Positions 1 to 11,670 of a stretch of DNA of 49,182 nucleotides are shown here, one piece after another; the stretch's first letter is position 1, and each line of letters starts with the position of its first letter. A program made the translations under genes and the position numbers. The DNA is taken from positions 1 through 49,182 of the forward strand of contig JAEUOS010000201.1 in assembly GCA_016790695.1 (NCBI GenBank). Reading direction: 5' to 3'. The notes beneath the pieces were generated by a model, which made no database searches, was not told the DNA's origin, and saw only the letters and a program-made list of their open reading frames with translations. This DNA comes from Burkholderiales bacterium. GTDB lineage: Bacteria > Pseudomonadota > Gammaproteobacteria > Burkholderiales > JAEUOS01.

Positions 1-825
1 GTCGTGCCGGTGGCCGCGGCCGAGAGCGCGCCGGCGGTGCCGGCGCTGCCGGTCGAGCCCGCCGCCGCGCCCGTGCCGAACGCGCCGACGGCACCGGCAC
101 CCGCGAGCCCCGACCCACCGGTGCCGACGCCGCCGCCAGCCCCGCCGGCCCCGGCCGCGCTGCCGCGGCCGGAGCGCGCGGTCCCGCTGCCCGCGCGGGC
201 GCTGATCAGCCTGGAACTGACTTTCGAGTCGAACAACTACAAGGTGTGGGCCACGCAGCGCTGGGAGATGGTCGACGGCCGCTACCGCATCCGCCTCGAT
301 GCCGAGGCGAAGGCCCTGTTCTTCACGCTCGGATCGATCGCCCTGGAGAGCTCGGGCACGGTCTCCGCCGCCGGCCTGCGCCCCGAACGCTACGTCGACG
401 AGCGCAACAAGCGGCGCACGGTGGTCGAGTTCGCCGGCAACGAGAAGAGCGCGCACATCGAGGAAGCCAGCGGCAATCGCCGGTCGGTGGCGCTGGCGGG
501 CCAGGCCGCCGACATCATGAGCCTCACCTACGACCTCGCGTTCGACCCGGAGATCAACATCGGCGCGCCGTTCACCCTGACCAACCGCGACAATGTCGAG
601 GAGATCCGCCTGGTGGCGCGGCGCGACGAGATGCTCGAGAGCGAGGCCGGCAACCTGCGCACGCGCTTCTACGAATTCCGCCGCCCCGGCGGCAGCGGCG
701 GCATCCAGGTCTGGATCGCGCTGGACAACGGTTCGCTGCCGGCCAAGATCCGCATCCTCGGCCGCGACGGCGCCTTGACCATGCTCGCCACGCGCTACGA
801 CCTCAATCCGCCCGACGGCAGGTAA
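1..825 (+). CDS. DUF3108 domain protein (5' end outside window)
   Basis: The reading frame is open from the first base and ends at a TAA at 823-825, so the true start is probably upstream. The first ~60 visible residues are almost only Pro, Ala and Val, a low-complexity linker as expected after an N-terminal membrane anchor that would lie outside the window. The remaining ~210 residues match the DUF3108 family: beta-rich, with [18 protein letters not shown] near the start and a C-terminal part containing [18 protein letters not shown]. Members are predicted envelope proteins of unknown function, common in Betaproteobacteria. It ends 71 bases before valS on the same strand. Family assignment is by recognition; no function can be given. 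Confidence 0.8.
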   Translation, partial: VVPVAAAESAPAVPALPVEPAAAPVPNAPTAPAPASPDPPVPTPPPAPPAPAALPRPERAVPLPARALISLELTFESNNYKVWATQRWEMVDGRYRIRLDAEAKALFFTLGSIALESSGTVSAAGLRPERYVDERNKRRTVVEFAGNEKSAHIEEASGNRRSVALAGQAADIMSLTYDLAFDPEINIGAPFTLTNRDNVEEIRLVARRDEMLESEAGNLRTRFYEFRRPGGSGGIQVWIALDNGSLPAKIRILGRDGALTMLATRYDLNPPDGR

Positions 826-896
826 AATTTCGGGTTTTGCAGCGCAGCAAGCGCCCCGCGCGGGGCCGCGGCGCTCAGGCCTCCATTGCCCACACC

Positions 897-3842
<2,946 letters not shown>

Positions 3843-3923
3843 GCGCGGGGCGCGGCCGGCGCGGTCCGGGCGGCTTCTGCGCGAAGGAGACGGGGCGACA
3901 GCTGCGTGAGGACGCCGGCGCGA

Positions 3924-4163
3924 CTACTTCTTCTTGAGGAAGTAGACGAACTCCTGGTTGTCCTCGCGGCTGTCGAGCAGCTGGTGGCCGGTCTGCTTGG
4001 AGAACGCGGCGAAGTCCCGCACCGATCCCGGATCGGTCGCGGTCACCTTGAGCACCTGCCCGCTGGTCAGGTCGGCCAACGCCTTCTTCGCGCGCAGGAT
4101 GGGCAGCGGGCAGTTGAGGCCGCGGGTGTCGATTTCCTTGTCGAAGGTCATGTCGCTCGCCAT
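3924..4163 (-). CDS. tusA: TusA/SirA-family sulfurtransferase
   Basis: Small 79-residue TusA-fold protein. The family signature CPxP is present as RGLNCPLPILRAKKAL; the Cys at residue 18 is the expected persulfide carrier. TusA-type proteins pass sulfur to tRNA 2-thiouridylation or to other sulfur-trafficking routes, and paralogues have varied roles. The ATG at 4163 (MASDMTF) is chosen because the longer open frame upstream has no family similarity; an ATG four codons in is also possible. The gene converges on valS and diverges from chrB with a ~114-base gap. The symbol names the family and is not proof of the tRNA-thiolation role. Confidence 0.85.
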   Translation of the reverse strand: MASDMTFDKEIDTRGLNCPLPILRAKKALADLTSGQVLKVTATDPGSVRDFAAFSKQTGHQLLDSREDNQEFVYFLKKK

Positions 4164-4277
4164 AGGCAACAAAATGGGGGCCGCGTGCGGCCGGGTGCGT
4201 GATTCTATCGCGCCGCTGCGGCGAACCGCGGCGGCGCAAGTCGCGGCATAATCGCGCCCGGAACCCGGAAAAACGGT

Positions 4278-5243
4278 ATGACTGCGGCGAGCATAGCTGG
4301 CAGCACGAACTGGCTGGTCCTGGTGGCGCAGTTGCCCGCCGAGGCCACTGCGCGCATGCGCATCCTGCGCACCCTCGAGGCGCTGGGCTGCGTGCTGCTG
4401 AGCGACGGTGCCTACATCCTCCCCGAGAGCGCCGCGGCGCGCCAGGGCCTGGGACGCCTGGGCGAGCATATCGATGCGAGCGGCGGGTCCCACCATCTCT
4501 TGCACGTGAGCGCCGATGCGGCGCAGGGACGGACGTTCGCGGGCCTGTTCGACCGCAGCGCGCGTTACGTCGAGCTGACCAAGAACATCGATGCGCTGCG
4601 CGCGGGCTTCGGCGTGTCCGATCCGACCACGCTGTCGCGTTCGCTGATCCGGCTCAAGCGCGAACTGGAGGACCTGGGCGCGCTCGATTTCTTCCCCAGC
4701 GAGACCCGGCGCCAGGCGGCAGGCGCGCTTGCCGCGATGGAAACCGAGGTGCGCAAGCTGCTCTTTCCGGGCACCGCGGATCTCACCAGCACGCAGGAAC
4801 TGCGCACCCGCCAGAAGTTCTTTCGTCGCGTCTGGGTGACGCGGCGCCCGCTGTGGGCCGACCGGCTCGCCTGCGCCTGGCTGATCCGCCGCTTCATCGA
4901 CGCCGAGGGCAAGGTGTTCTGGGGCGAGCGCAACCAGCCCGCGCCGGAGGCGGCGGTGACCTTCGGCTACGACGGGGCGATGTTCTGCAATTCGGCCAAC
5001 CAGGTGACCTACGAGGTCCTGCTCGAGTCGTTCGGCCTGGCCAAGGATCCGGCGCTGCGGCGCATCGCGGCGATCATCCATGCGCTCGACATCGGCGGCG
5101 ACCCGGTGCCGGAAGCCGCGGGCGTCGAGACGCTGCTGCAGGGCGCGCAGCGCCGCGCCACCGGCGAGGAAAACCTGCTCGCCGAGACCGAGAAGACCTT
5201 CGACCTGCTCTACGACGCCTATTTCGAGGCGCCGCCGCGCTAG
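4278..5243 (+). CDS. chrB: ChrB-type chromate resistance/regulatory protein
   Basis: 321 residues with the two-part ChrB architecture. The N-terminal half (to ~residue 175) opens with NWLVLVAQLPAEATARMRI and resembles PaaX-like regulators. The C-terminal ChrB domain begins at RRVWVTRRPLWADRLACAWL and contains IRRFIDAEGKVFW and HALDIGGD. ChrB is known as a chromate-responsive regulator of the chrA efflux gene. No chrA lies in the window, and the gene stands alone between divergent tusA and the convergent M48 protease gene (3-base gap between stops). A CATAAT at about 4244 could be a -10 element, but I see no convincing -35. Confidence 0.85.
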   Translation: MTAASIAGSTNWLVLVAQLPAEATARMRILRTLEALGCVLLSDGAYILPESAAARQGLGRLGEHIDASGGSHHLLHVSADAAQGRTFAGLFDRSARYVELTKNIDALRAGFGVSDPTTLSRSLIRLKRELEDLGALDFFPSETRRQAAGALAAMETEVRKLLFPGTADLTSTQELRTRQKFFRRVWVTRRPLWADRLACAWLIRRFIDAEGKVFWGERNQPAPEAAVTFGYDGAMFCNSANQVTYEVLLESFGLAKDPALRRIAAIIHALDIGGDPVPEAAGVETLLQGAQRRATGEENLLAETEKTFDLLYDAYFEAPPR

Positions 5244-5246
5244 GAT

Positions 5247-6782
5247 CTAGGGGCAGCGCACCGGCGGCGGTGCGCTGCGCTCCGCCGGCGCGCGGCCGGC
5301 GCCGTCCTTGGTCTCGCCGCGATCCGCGCGCTCGGCCAGCACGCGCTCCCAGGTCTGGCGGATGCGCGCATCGAGGATCGACTGCTGGTAGAAGTCGCCG
5401 CCGGCGCAGCGCGCGATCTGGAACTGCTCGAGGGCCGCCTGCGGGCCGGCGGTCAGCGTGTAGTACTCCCCCAGCGCCTGGTGCTGCGCGAGCGTCCTGC
5501 CGGTGGCGGCGAAACTCTTCGCCTGCAGTTCGAAGACGCGCGGGTCGCCGCGGTGGCTGCGCGCCTGGACCGCGAGCAGGTCGAGCGCCTCGGCATGGCG
5601 GCCGGCGCTCTGCAGCGCGTCGACCAGCGCGAGTTCGAGGTAGCGCACCCCGGGGTTGCGCGCGAGCGCGCCGCGATAGATCGCGATCGCGCCCGCCTGG
5701 TCGCCCGCGGCGGCCTTCACGCGCGCCGTCAGCGCGTCGATCATCGGATGCGCGGCCTCGCGCGGGATCTGCGCGAGCGTGCGCGCGGCTGCGGCGTGAT
5801 CGCGCGCCATCAGCTGCGCCTGCGCCAGGCCGTAGCGCGCCGCCGGCTCGCTCGCGTAGGTGCGCTCGGCGAGCTGGGTGCCGAAGTGACGCAGCGCGTC
5901 GCGCACGCCGTCGACGCCGGTCTCCGCGGTGGCGCGCAGCTTGGCGCGCACCAGGTGGAAGCCCAGGCTGTCGACATGCTGGCGATAGCGGACCGCCTGC
6001 GCGCGATTGCGCACGTCGGCGATGCGCTCGGTGGTCAGCGGGTGGCTGCGCACATAGACCGGCGCGTTGGAGTCGTAGGCACGCCCGGCGCGCTGCAGGC
6101 GCTCGAAGAACGACGGCATCGCGGTCACGTCGAAGCCGGCCTTCTGCAGCGTGTCGAATCCGACCCGGTCGGCCTCGCGCTCGAAATCGCGCGAATAGGC
6201 CAGCTGCGACTGCACCTGGAACGCCTGCGCGCCGGCGATCGCGCCGGCGGCCGCCTGGCTGTTGGAGCGCGCCGCCAGCAGCGCCAGCGCCATCGCCACC
6301 ATTGAGGCCATCGAGCTGCGCTGCGCCGCCGAGACGCTGCGCGCGATGTGCCGCTGCGTCAGGTGGCCAAGCTCGTGCGCGACCACGCTGGCGGCCTCGG
6401 ACTCGCTCTGCGCGGCCAGGAGCAGCCCGGAATTGATCCCGACGAAGCCGCCCAGCATCGCGAACGCGTTGATGGTGGCGTCGCGCATCAGGAAGAACTC
6501 GACGTCCAGCCCGGGCTCCGGCCCGGCGGCGATCAGGCGCCGGCCGAGCTCCTCGCAATAGGCCTTGAGTTCGGGATCGTCGAGGTAGGCGGGATCGCGC
6601 CGGAGGTCGCGGTAGTAGGACTCGCCGATGCGGCGCTCCATCTGCGGCGACAGGACGCCGGCCGACTCCTCGCCCAGATCGGGCAGGTTCTGCACCTGCG
6701 CCGGCGCGACCGGCGACGCGACGGCCAGGATGGGGCAGAGCAGGGCCGCCACCCAGCGGCGCGAACGGGAAGCGCGTGGCAT
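5247..6782 (-). CDS. Exported M48 metalloprotease with TPR-like tail (BepA/YfgC-like)
   Basis: 511 residues. A signal peptide covers about residues 1-29 (two Arg clusters, a hydrophobic core, then SPVAPAQ). The zinc-protease motif HELGH is at residues 136-140, and the likely third ligand is the Glu in FEREADRVGF. The region after ~300 is helical and repeat-like (TPR type), containing GLAQAQLMARDHAAA. This is the layout of BepA (YfgC), a periplasmic protease and chaperone for outer-membrane proteins such as LptD. The ATG at 6782 is preferred to an upstream ATG because it places a proper signal peptide at the N-terminus. Divergent from moaC. Confidence 0.88.
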   Translation of the reverse strand: MPRASRSRRWVAALLCPILAVASPVAPAQVQNLPDLGEESAGVLSPQMERRIGESYYRDLRRDPAYLDDPELKAYCEELGRRLIAAGPEPGLDVEFFLMRDATINAFAMLGGFVGINSGLLLAAQSESEAASVVAHELGHLTQRHIARSVSAAQRSSMASMVAMALALLAARSNSQAAAGAIAGAQAFQVQSQLAYSRDFEREADRVGFDTLQKAGFDVTAMPSFFERLQRAGRAYDSNAPVYVRSHPLTTERIADVRNRAQAVRYRQHVDSLGFHLVRAKLRATAETGVDGVRDALRHFGTQLAERTYASEPAARYGLAQAQLMARDHAAAARTLAQIPREAAHPMIDALTARVKAAAGDQAGAIAIYRGALARNPGVRYLELALVDALQSAGRHAEALDLLAVQARSHRGDPRVFELQAKSFAATGRTLAQHQALGEYYTLTAGPQAALEQFQIARCAGGDFYQQSILDARIRQTWERVLAERADRGETKDGAGRAPAERSAPPPVRCP

Positions 6783-6883
6783 GGATGCTATGATACCCGT
6801 CGAAAAACAAGGTTCCGCCCGGCGCGCCGCGCGTGAGCCCGAGGTTGTTGCAAATTGCAAAAGGCCCGCACCAGCGCCTCGAC

Positions 6884-7369
6884 ATGAGCACGGAATCGCC
6901 GCTGACGCACTTCGACGCCCAGGGGCATGCGCACATGGTCGACGTCGGCGCGAAATCCGAGTCCCGGCGCGTCGCCATCGCCACCGGCGTCATCCGCATG
7001 CTGCCGGCCACCCTGCAGCTCATCGTCACCGGCACCGCGCGCAAGGGCGACGTCCTCGGGGTCGCGCGCATCGCGGCGATCCAGGGGGCCAAGCGCACGG
7101 CCGACCTGATCCCGCTGTGCCATCCGCTCGCGCTCACCCGGGTGGCGGTCGATTTCCGCGTCGATGACGCGCTGCCCGGCGTGCACTGCACCGCGACCGT
7201 CGAGACGCTCGGCCGCACCGGGGTCGAGATGGAGGCGCTGACCGCGGTGCAGGTCGGGCTGCTCACGATCTACGACATGTGCAAGGCGGCCGACCGCGGC
7301 ATGTGCATGACCGATGTCCGCCTGCTCGAGAAGCACGGCGGAAAATCCGGCTCGTTCGTGGCGGACTAG
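6884..7369 (+). CDS. moaC: Cyclic pyranopterin monophosphate synthase
   Basis: 161 residues, the same length as E. coli MoaC. It converts 3',8-cyclo-7,8-dihydro-GTP to cyclic pyranopterin monophosphate in molybdenum cofactor synthesis. Conserved blocks are visible: [28 protein letters not shown], and [21 protein letters not shown] with the active-site Lys. The ATG at 6884 gives [11 protein letters not shown], a standard MoaC start; a start at 6833 in the same frame would add 17 residues with no similarity. No other moa gene is in the window. A TATGAT at 6789-6794 is a possible -10 for this gene but lacks a clear -35. Confidence 0.96.
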   Translation: MSTESPLTHFDAQGHAHMVDVGAKSESRRVAIATGVIRMLPATLQLIVTGTARKGDVLGVARIAAIQGAKRTADLIPLCHPLALTRVAVDFRVDDALPGVHCTATVETLGRTGVEMEALTAVQVGLLTIYDMCKAADRGMCMTDVRLLEKHGGKSGSFVAD

Positions 7370-7384
7370 GAACCGGCGCCGCCG

Positions 7385-8557
7385 ATGCAGGCCAACCCGC
7401 ACCAGTCGCCGTCGGCCGAGCCGCGCATCCCGCTGCTGGTGCCGGAGATGCCCACGGCGGACGACCTGCTGCCGTGGCTCCGGCGCATCGACGCGACGCG
7501 CTGGTACTCGAACTTCGGGCCGCTGTGCCGCGAGCTCGAGGGCGCGCTCGGCGACATGTTCGCCCGGCACAACGGCGAGCGGCCGCACCTGACCACGGTG
7601 TCGAATGCGACGCTCGGCCTCGAACTCGCGCTGACCGCGCTCGATCTCGAGCCCGGCGCGCGCGTGCTGGTGCCGGCGCTGACCTTCGCCGCGACCGCGA
7701 CGGCGGTGGTGCGCGCCGGCCTGGTTCCGGTGGTCACCGACATCGACCCCGACTCGTGGCTCCTGACGCCGGCGATCGCGCGCCAGGCCTGCGAGGCGCT
7801 GCACGTCGACGCCGTCCTCACGGTGGCGACCTTCGGCTGCCCGCACGACGTCGGCCCGTGGGACGAATTCACCGCCGCCACCGGCAAGCCCGTGATCATC
7901 GATGCCGCCGGCGCGTTCGGCAACCAGTGGCAGGTCGGCACCACCACCCTGGTCTTCAGCATGCACGCGACCAAGTCGTTCGCCGCCGGCGAGGGCGGCA
8001 TGGTGGTGAGCCGCGATGCGGCACTGGTCGCGCGCGTCCGGCAGCTCTCCAACTTCGGCATCAATCTCGATCCGCGCGCGACCACGCCGATCGGGCAGGT
8101 CGACCTCCCCGGCACCAACGCCAAGCTGTCCGAGTACCACGCCGCGATCGGCCTGGCGAACCTCGCGCGGTGGCCGGCGACCGCGGCGGCGCGGCGCACG
8201 CTGTTCGACCGCTATCGCGCACTGCTCGAGGCGGGGGTCGGCGGGTTCGCGCCGGTGTGGCAGCGTACGCCTGCGGGCATCACGCGCACGCTGCTGTGTT
8301 TCCGCGTGCCGGTCGTCGGCGCGCGCGAGGCCATCGAGGTCGCCTGCCAGGCCGCCAACATCGAGACGCGGCGCTGGTACCTGCCGCTGATCCACCAGCA
8401 CGACGGCTTCACCGAGCTGCCGGTCGCCGGCAGCCTGCCGGTGGCCGGCGCGGTCGCGACCGACCTCCTCGGCCTGCCGTTCCACACCCGCCTCGACGAG
8501 GGCACGCTCGCGCGCATCGTCGGCGCGGTGGCGCGGGCCGCCGGCCCCGCCGCCTGA
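7385..8557 (+). CDS. DegT/DnrJ/EryC1/StrS-family aminotransferase
   Basis: 390-residue PLP enzyme of the sugar aminotransferase family. Family features visible are SNATLGLELALTAL (substrate/cofactor loop), the pyridine-binding Asp at 173 in IIDAAGAFGN, and the Schiff-base Lys at 197 in SMHATKSFAAGEGG. Such enzymes usually add an amino group to a 4-keto or 3-keto nucleotide sugar (VioA, WecE and PseC types). It starts 15 bases after moaC and runs head-on into the FkbM gene (10 bases between stops). It would supply the amino sugar that the acyltransferases and glycosyltransferases of the minus-strand cluster could use. No nucleotide-sugar dehydratase is present here, so the substrate is not determined. 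Confidence 0.88.
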   Translation: MQANPHQSPSAEPRIPLLVPEMPTADDLLPWLRRIDATRWYSNFGPLCRELEGALGDMFARHNGERPHLTTVSNATLGLELALTALDLEPGARVLVPALTFAATATAVVRAGLVPVVTDIDPDSWLLTPAIARQACEALHVDAVLTVATFGCPHDVGPWDEFTAATGKPVIIDAAGAFGNQWQVGTTTLVFSMHATKSFAAGEGGMVVSRDAALVARVRQLSNFGINLDPRATTPIGQVDLPGTNAKLSEYHAAIGLANLARWPATAAARRTLFDRYRALLEAGVGGFAPVWQRTPAGITRTLLCFRVPVVGAREAIEVACQAANIETRRWYLPLIHQHDGFTELPVAGSLPVAGAVATDLLGLPFHTRLDEGTLARIVGAVARAAGPAA

Positions 8558-8567
8558 TCCGGAGGCT

Positions 8568-9788
8568 CTACGCCGGCAGGAAGTACAGGCAGGTGTCCCA
8601 GCGCTCTTCGGTGTGGTGGCGCAGGCCGATGCGGTAGCCGCGGTCGAGTCCGCACACGAAATCGGGGATGTCGATCAGGTCGGTCGCGCGGTGGTAGGCC
8701 GAGATCGTCATCACGGGGCGGCCGTCGACGATCGAGCGCCGCGCGCCCTTCAACGCGTCGAGTTCGGCGCCCTCGATGTCCATCTTGATCAGGGTCGGCC
8801 GCGCATCGACGATGGCGTCGACCGGCTCGATGCGCACTTCGCCGATCTCGCCGTAGGAATGGGTTTCGGTGGCGATCGAGCCGCCGTGGCCGCCGACATG
8901 GTTGAACGGCATCGTTCCCGGCGCCGAGCCCACGGCGACGTCGTGCAGCGACAGCCTCGGCTGCACCGCGGGCCCCTGCTCCGCGATCAGCGCGCGCAGC
9001 TTGGCCTGGTTGTACTTGTCGGGCTCGATCATCCACACCCGCTCGACCTGGTTGCGGGTGAGCGCGAGCAGCCCGCCGGTGGACTCGCCGATCGACGCGC
9101 CGCAGTCGACGAAGCGCTCGTTGCGGCGCGGCGCGTACAGGCCGGTGCGGAAATAGAGCGTCGGATAGGGACGGTAGACCGAGTGAATCCATTCCATCGC
9201 GCCGGTCAGGTGGAACAGCAGGACCGCGTACAGCGTCTCGCGCGTGTACTCGTCCGCCGCCCGCCCCTCGATGCGCAGATACTCGTCGGTGCGCGCGGCG
9301 ATCGCCGGCCCCCAGTCGGCAAGGCGGTAGTCGATCGCCTCCGACAGCCCGTAGCGGCGGATGCCCTGCTCGAACGAGAGGACCGGCACGCCGGCCTGGG
9401 CGGCGAGGCGGTCGAAATGGCGCACCGCGCGGTCATAGCGCGCGCCGCTCACGGCGACCAGCTTTGGATGGCGGCGGGCCAGCTCGAGAAATGCGCGCGA
9501 GGAGATGATCTGCCGGCCGCCGCACTCCAGGCCGGGACGGAAGTCGTCGACCACCGCGAGCGTGCGCACGCCGCGCTTGTTGGCGGCATTGAGCCAGACC
9601 TGCGAGAACTGCGTGGTGCCGAACACGACCACCTCGTGGTCGTCGATGCCGGTGCCGCGCGCCGCCGCGGGCATCGCGAAGCAGGGATCGTCGCGGAACA
9701 GCTCGACCGCGCGCAGCAGCACGTCGCGCAGCGGCACGTCGCCCAGCGCGACGCGATCGGCGATGTCTTCGGGAGAGGGAACGGTCAT
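8568..9788 (-). CDS. FkbM-family methyltransferase
   Basis: 406 residues. The C-terminal half (from ~residue 215) is an FkbM-type SAM-dependent methyltransferase: RFVDCGASIGES is the SAM-binding glycine motif and LIKMDIEGAELDAL the hallmark acidic motif. FkbM enzymes mostly O-methylate sugars or polyketide hydroxyls. The N-terminal ~200 residues look like a separate Rossmann-like domain (HEVVVFGTTQFSQVWL), perhaps a sugar- or nucleotide-binding module. The start ATG is preceded by AAAGGA at a suitable distance. It is the last gene of the minus-strand glycan cluster, 90 bases after the preceding stop. Methylation of the cluster's sugar product is inferred. Confidence 0.85.
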   Translation of the reverse strand: MTVPSPEDIADRVALGDVPLRDVLLRAVELFRDDPCFAMPAAARGTGIDDHEVVVFGTTQFSQVWLNAANKRGVRTLAVVDDFRPGLECGGRQIISSRAFLELARRHPKLVAVSGARYDRAVRHFDRLAAQAGVPVLSFEQGIRRYGLSEAIDYRLADWGPAIAARTDEYLRIEGRAADEYTRETLYAVLLFHLTGAMEWIHSVYRPYPTLYFRTGLYAPRRNERFVDCGASIGESTGGLLALTRNQVERVWMIEPDKYNQAKLRALIAEQGPAVQPRLSLHDVAVGSAPGTMPFNHVGGHGGSIATETHSYGEIGEVRIEPVDAIVDARPTLIKMDIEGAELDALKGARRSIVDGRPVMTISAYHRATDLIDIPDFVCGLDRGYRIGLRHHTEERWDTCLYFLPA

Positions 9789-9878
9789 GGCGTGGTCCTT
9801 TCTGCGCGTGCCGGCGGCGCCGCGACGCGGGCGCCGGCCCGGCGGTTGGGCGGCGATCAGCGCGCGCGTGCGCGCAAT

Positions 9879-10502
9879 TCAGCCACCATACACGCGGATC
9901 GGCTCGTCGTAGCGCGGATCAAACACCGTTTTGGCCGGCACTTCCTCCGCGTAGACGCGCGCGATCCCGAGTTCGCATCCGCGGCCGATCCGCACGCCGC
10001 GCACGACCTGGGCGCCGGACCGCACGATGGCGTGGGCGCCGACGTCGGCGCGCGCACCGACGATGGTGCCGCCCTCGATCCACGCCGACGCGCGCAGGCG
10101 CGCCGCATGGCCGATCTGCGCGCCGCCGTGCACGACGACGTTGTATTCGATGACCACGGCGCTGCCGACGACGGCGCCGTCGCCCACGAACGCGTTCGGC
10201 CCGACGCGCGCGCCGCCGCCGAGCACCGCGCGCGGGCTCACGAGCGACTCGAGCCGGAAGCCGCGCTCCATCGCCGCCTGCATCAGCTCCATGCGCTTGA
10301 AGTTGCCGAAACGCTCGTCGAAGGCGACGAACAGGGCGGTGGCGGCCGGGTCGAGGCCGTCGAAGACGCTCAGGTCGAACGAATAGTCGGCGCGCTGCGC
10401 GACCTCGCGGCGCGTCACGTCGCCCGCCCCGGGCACGCTGCTCCAGACATGCGAGGCGATGTCGAGCATGTCGCCCGCGCCGATGATGACCCTAGATTTC
10501 AT
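9879..10502 (-). CDS. Left-handed beta-helix acyltransferase (NeuD/PglD-like)
   Basis: 207 residues. The N-terminus (MKSRVIIGAGDMLDI) resembles the nucleotide-binding PglD-type domain. Residues ~105-190 are hexapeptide repeats of the left-handed beta-helix fold (LVSPRAVLGGGARVGPNAFV, AQIGHAARLRASAWIEGG). Such proteins transfer acetyl or longer acyl groups from CoA or ACP to amino sugars. The ATG at 10502 overlaps the end of the Rieske gene by 11 bases, so the two are probably translationally coupled; the longer open frame upstream is antisense-like noise. A second enzyme of the same fold lies on the other side of the Rieske gene. Confidence 0.78.
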   Translation of the reverse strand: MKSRVIIGAGDMLDIASHVWSSVPGAGDVTRREVAQRADYSFDLSVFDGLDPAATALFVAFDERFGNFKRMELMQAAMERGFRLESLVSPRAVLGGGARVGPNAFVGDGAVVGSAVVIEYNVVVHGGAQIGHAARLRASAWIEGGTIVGARADVGAHAIVRSGAQVVRGVRIGRGCELGIARVYAEEVPAKTVFDPRYDEPIRVYGG

Positions 10503-11640
10503 GATCGCCGTCGATGAGGTCGACATACCAGCGCTCGACCCGCTTGTTGAGGCCTTCGTAGTCGCCCTGGCGCGGTGTCGGCGCATCCGCATGCAGCCCG
10601 CGCTGGACCTCCTCCATCACCTGCACGTCCTCGCCGACCACCAGCTTGCTGCCGTGCATCAGGGAGAGCAGCACCGTGCCGGAGAACGAATAGGGCTGCC
10701 GCTTCCTGGCGGTCATCCAGTAGATCTCGAGGTCGGTGCGGTCCGGCGCCACCGGCACGTGATGCTCGATGGTGAACGAGAAGCCGCCGTCGCTGGAGGC
10801 GATGTGCAGGTTCGGATAGGCAAGCCAGTTGAAGTAGGCGTCGGTCTCGCCCCAGCGCTCGACGTACTGCTGCCAGTCGTAGCGCACGACGTTCTTGAAC
10901 GACCCTTCGGCGCCGCCGTAGCTGAAGCGGCGCAGGATCTCGCGCCGCGCCGTCCGGTCCAGGGACGGGTCGAGCTCCGGCGTGACTTCGGCATGCAGCG
11001 CCTCGTCCATCAGCGGCACGAACACCACGTTCTTGGTGATGCTCTGCGGATGCACGAAGCGCGGGTGGTTGCCGTCGCGCAGGTTCTCGTAGCCCAGCTT
11101 CCAGTTGAACCGGGTATGCCAGGTGGTGGTCATCACCTCGGTGTCGTACATCGACGAGCTCGATTCCATCAGGTCGATGAAGGCCTGGTCGAACTGGTCG
11201 GTGATCGGCAGCGGGTCGGGGTCGAGGTTGACGAACAGCAGGTTGCCCACCGCGCGCAGCGCGAACTGCCGCAGGCGCATCGCGTCGCGCTCCGCGGCCG
11301 GGAAGCGGTAGAGCTCGTCGTGCAGCGGGATGTGGCTGGCCGAGCCGTCGACCGCATAGCTCCAGCCGTGATAGCCGCACACCAGCGGACGCCGCCCGGC
11401 GGGCGCGGTCTGCAGGCGCATCGAGCGGTGCAGGCAGACGTTCTCGAAGGCGCGCAGTTCGCCGCGGAAATTCTGGATCACCACCGGGACGCCGGCGACC
11501 TCGCGCGTGATGAAGTCGTTGTGCTCCGCGACCATGGTCTTCAGGCCCGCGAACAGCCACAGCCGGCGAAAGATCCTGTCGCGCTCGCGCTCGAACACCG
11601 CCTCGCTCAGGTAGTGGCGCGGCTGCATCCGCGATTTCAT
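10492..11640 (-). CDS. Rieske non-heme iron oxygenase, alpha-subunit type
   Basis: 382 residues with the two-domain ring-hydroxylating oxygenase layout. The Rieske [2Fe-2S] ligands are C69-x-H71 and C88-x2-H91 (VCLHRSMRL, VCGYHGWSY). The catalytic iron site is NWKLGYENLRDGNHPRFVH, with D189 bridging and H192/H197 as ligands; a carboxylate ligand is expected in EDVQVMEEVQ near the C-terminus. Relatives act on aromatics, choline or carnitine, sterols and natural-product intermediates. No ferredoxin, reductase or beta subunit is adjacent. It sits between two sugar acyltransferase genes in a tight cluster, so it may hydroxylate an acyl or sugar intermediate there; this is inference. Confidence 0.88.
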   Translation of the reverse strand: MKSRMQPRHYLSEAVFERERDRIFRRLWLFAGLKTMVAEHNDFITREVAGVPVVIQNFRGELRAFENVCLHRSMRLQTAPAGRRPLVCGYHGWSYAVDGSASHIPLHDELYRFPAAERDAMRLRQFALRAVGNLLFVNLDPDPLPITDQFDQAFIDLMESSSSMYDTEVMTTTWHTRFNWKLGYENLRDGNHPRFVHPQSITKNVVFVPLMDEALHAEVTPELDPSLDRTARREILRRFSYGGAEGSFKNVVRYDWQQYVERWGETDAYFNWLAYPNLHIASSDGGFSFTIEHHVPVAPDRTDLEIYWMTARKRQPYSFSGTVLLSLMHGSKLVVGEDVQVMEEVQRGLHADAPTPRQGDYEGLNKRVERWYVDLIDGDHEI

Positions 11641-11670
11641 CTCGACCCTCCGCGCGCCGTCACGCCGCCG

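Noticed and set aside
4241..4250. CATAAT before chrB (and a similar one at 23381 before dsbB) as sigma70 promoters
   Set aside because: Good -10-like hexamers but no -35 at 16-18 bases; kept only as remarks in the gene entries.
9789..9878. GC-rich inverted sequences between the acyltransferase and FkbM genes as a terminator
   Set aside because: The stem is imperfect and there is no T-run on either strand; at this base composition such pairing is common by chance.
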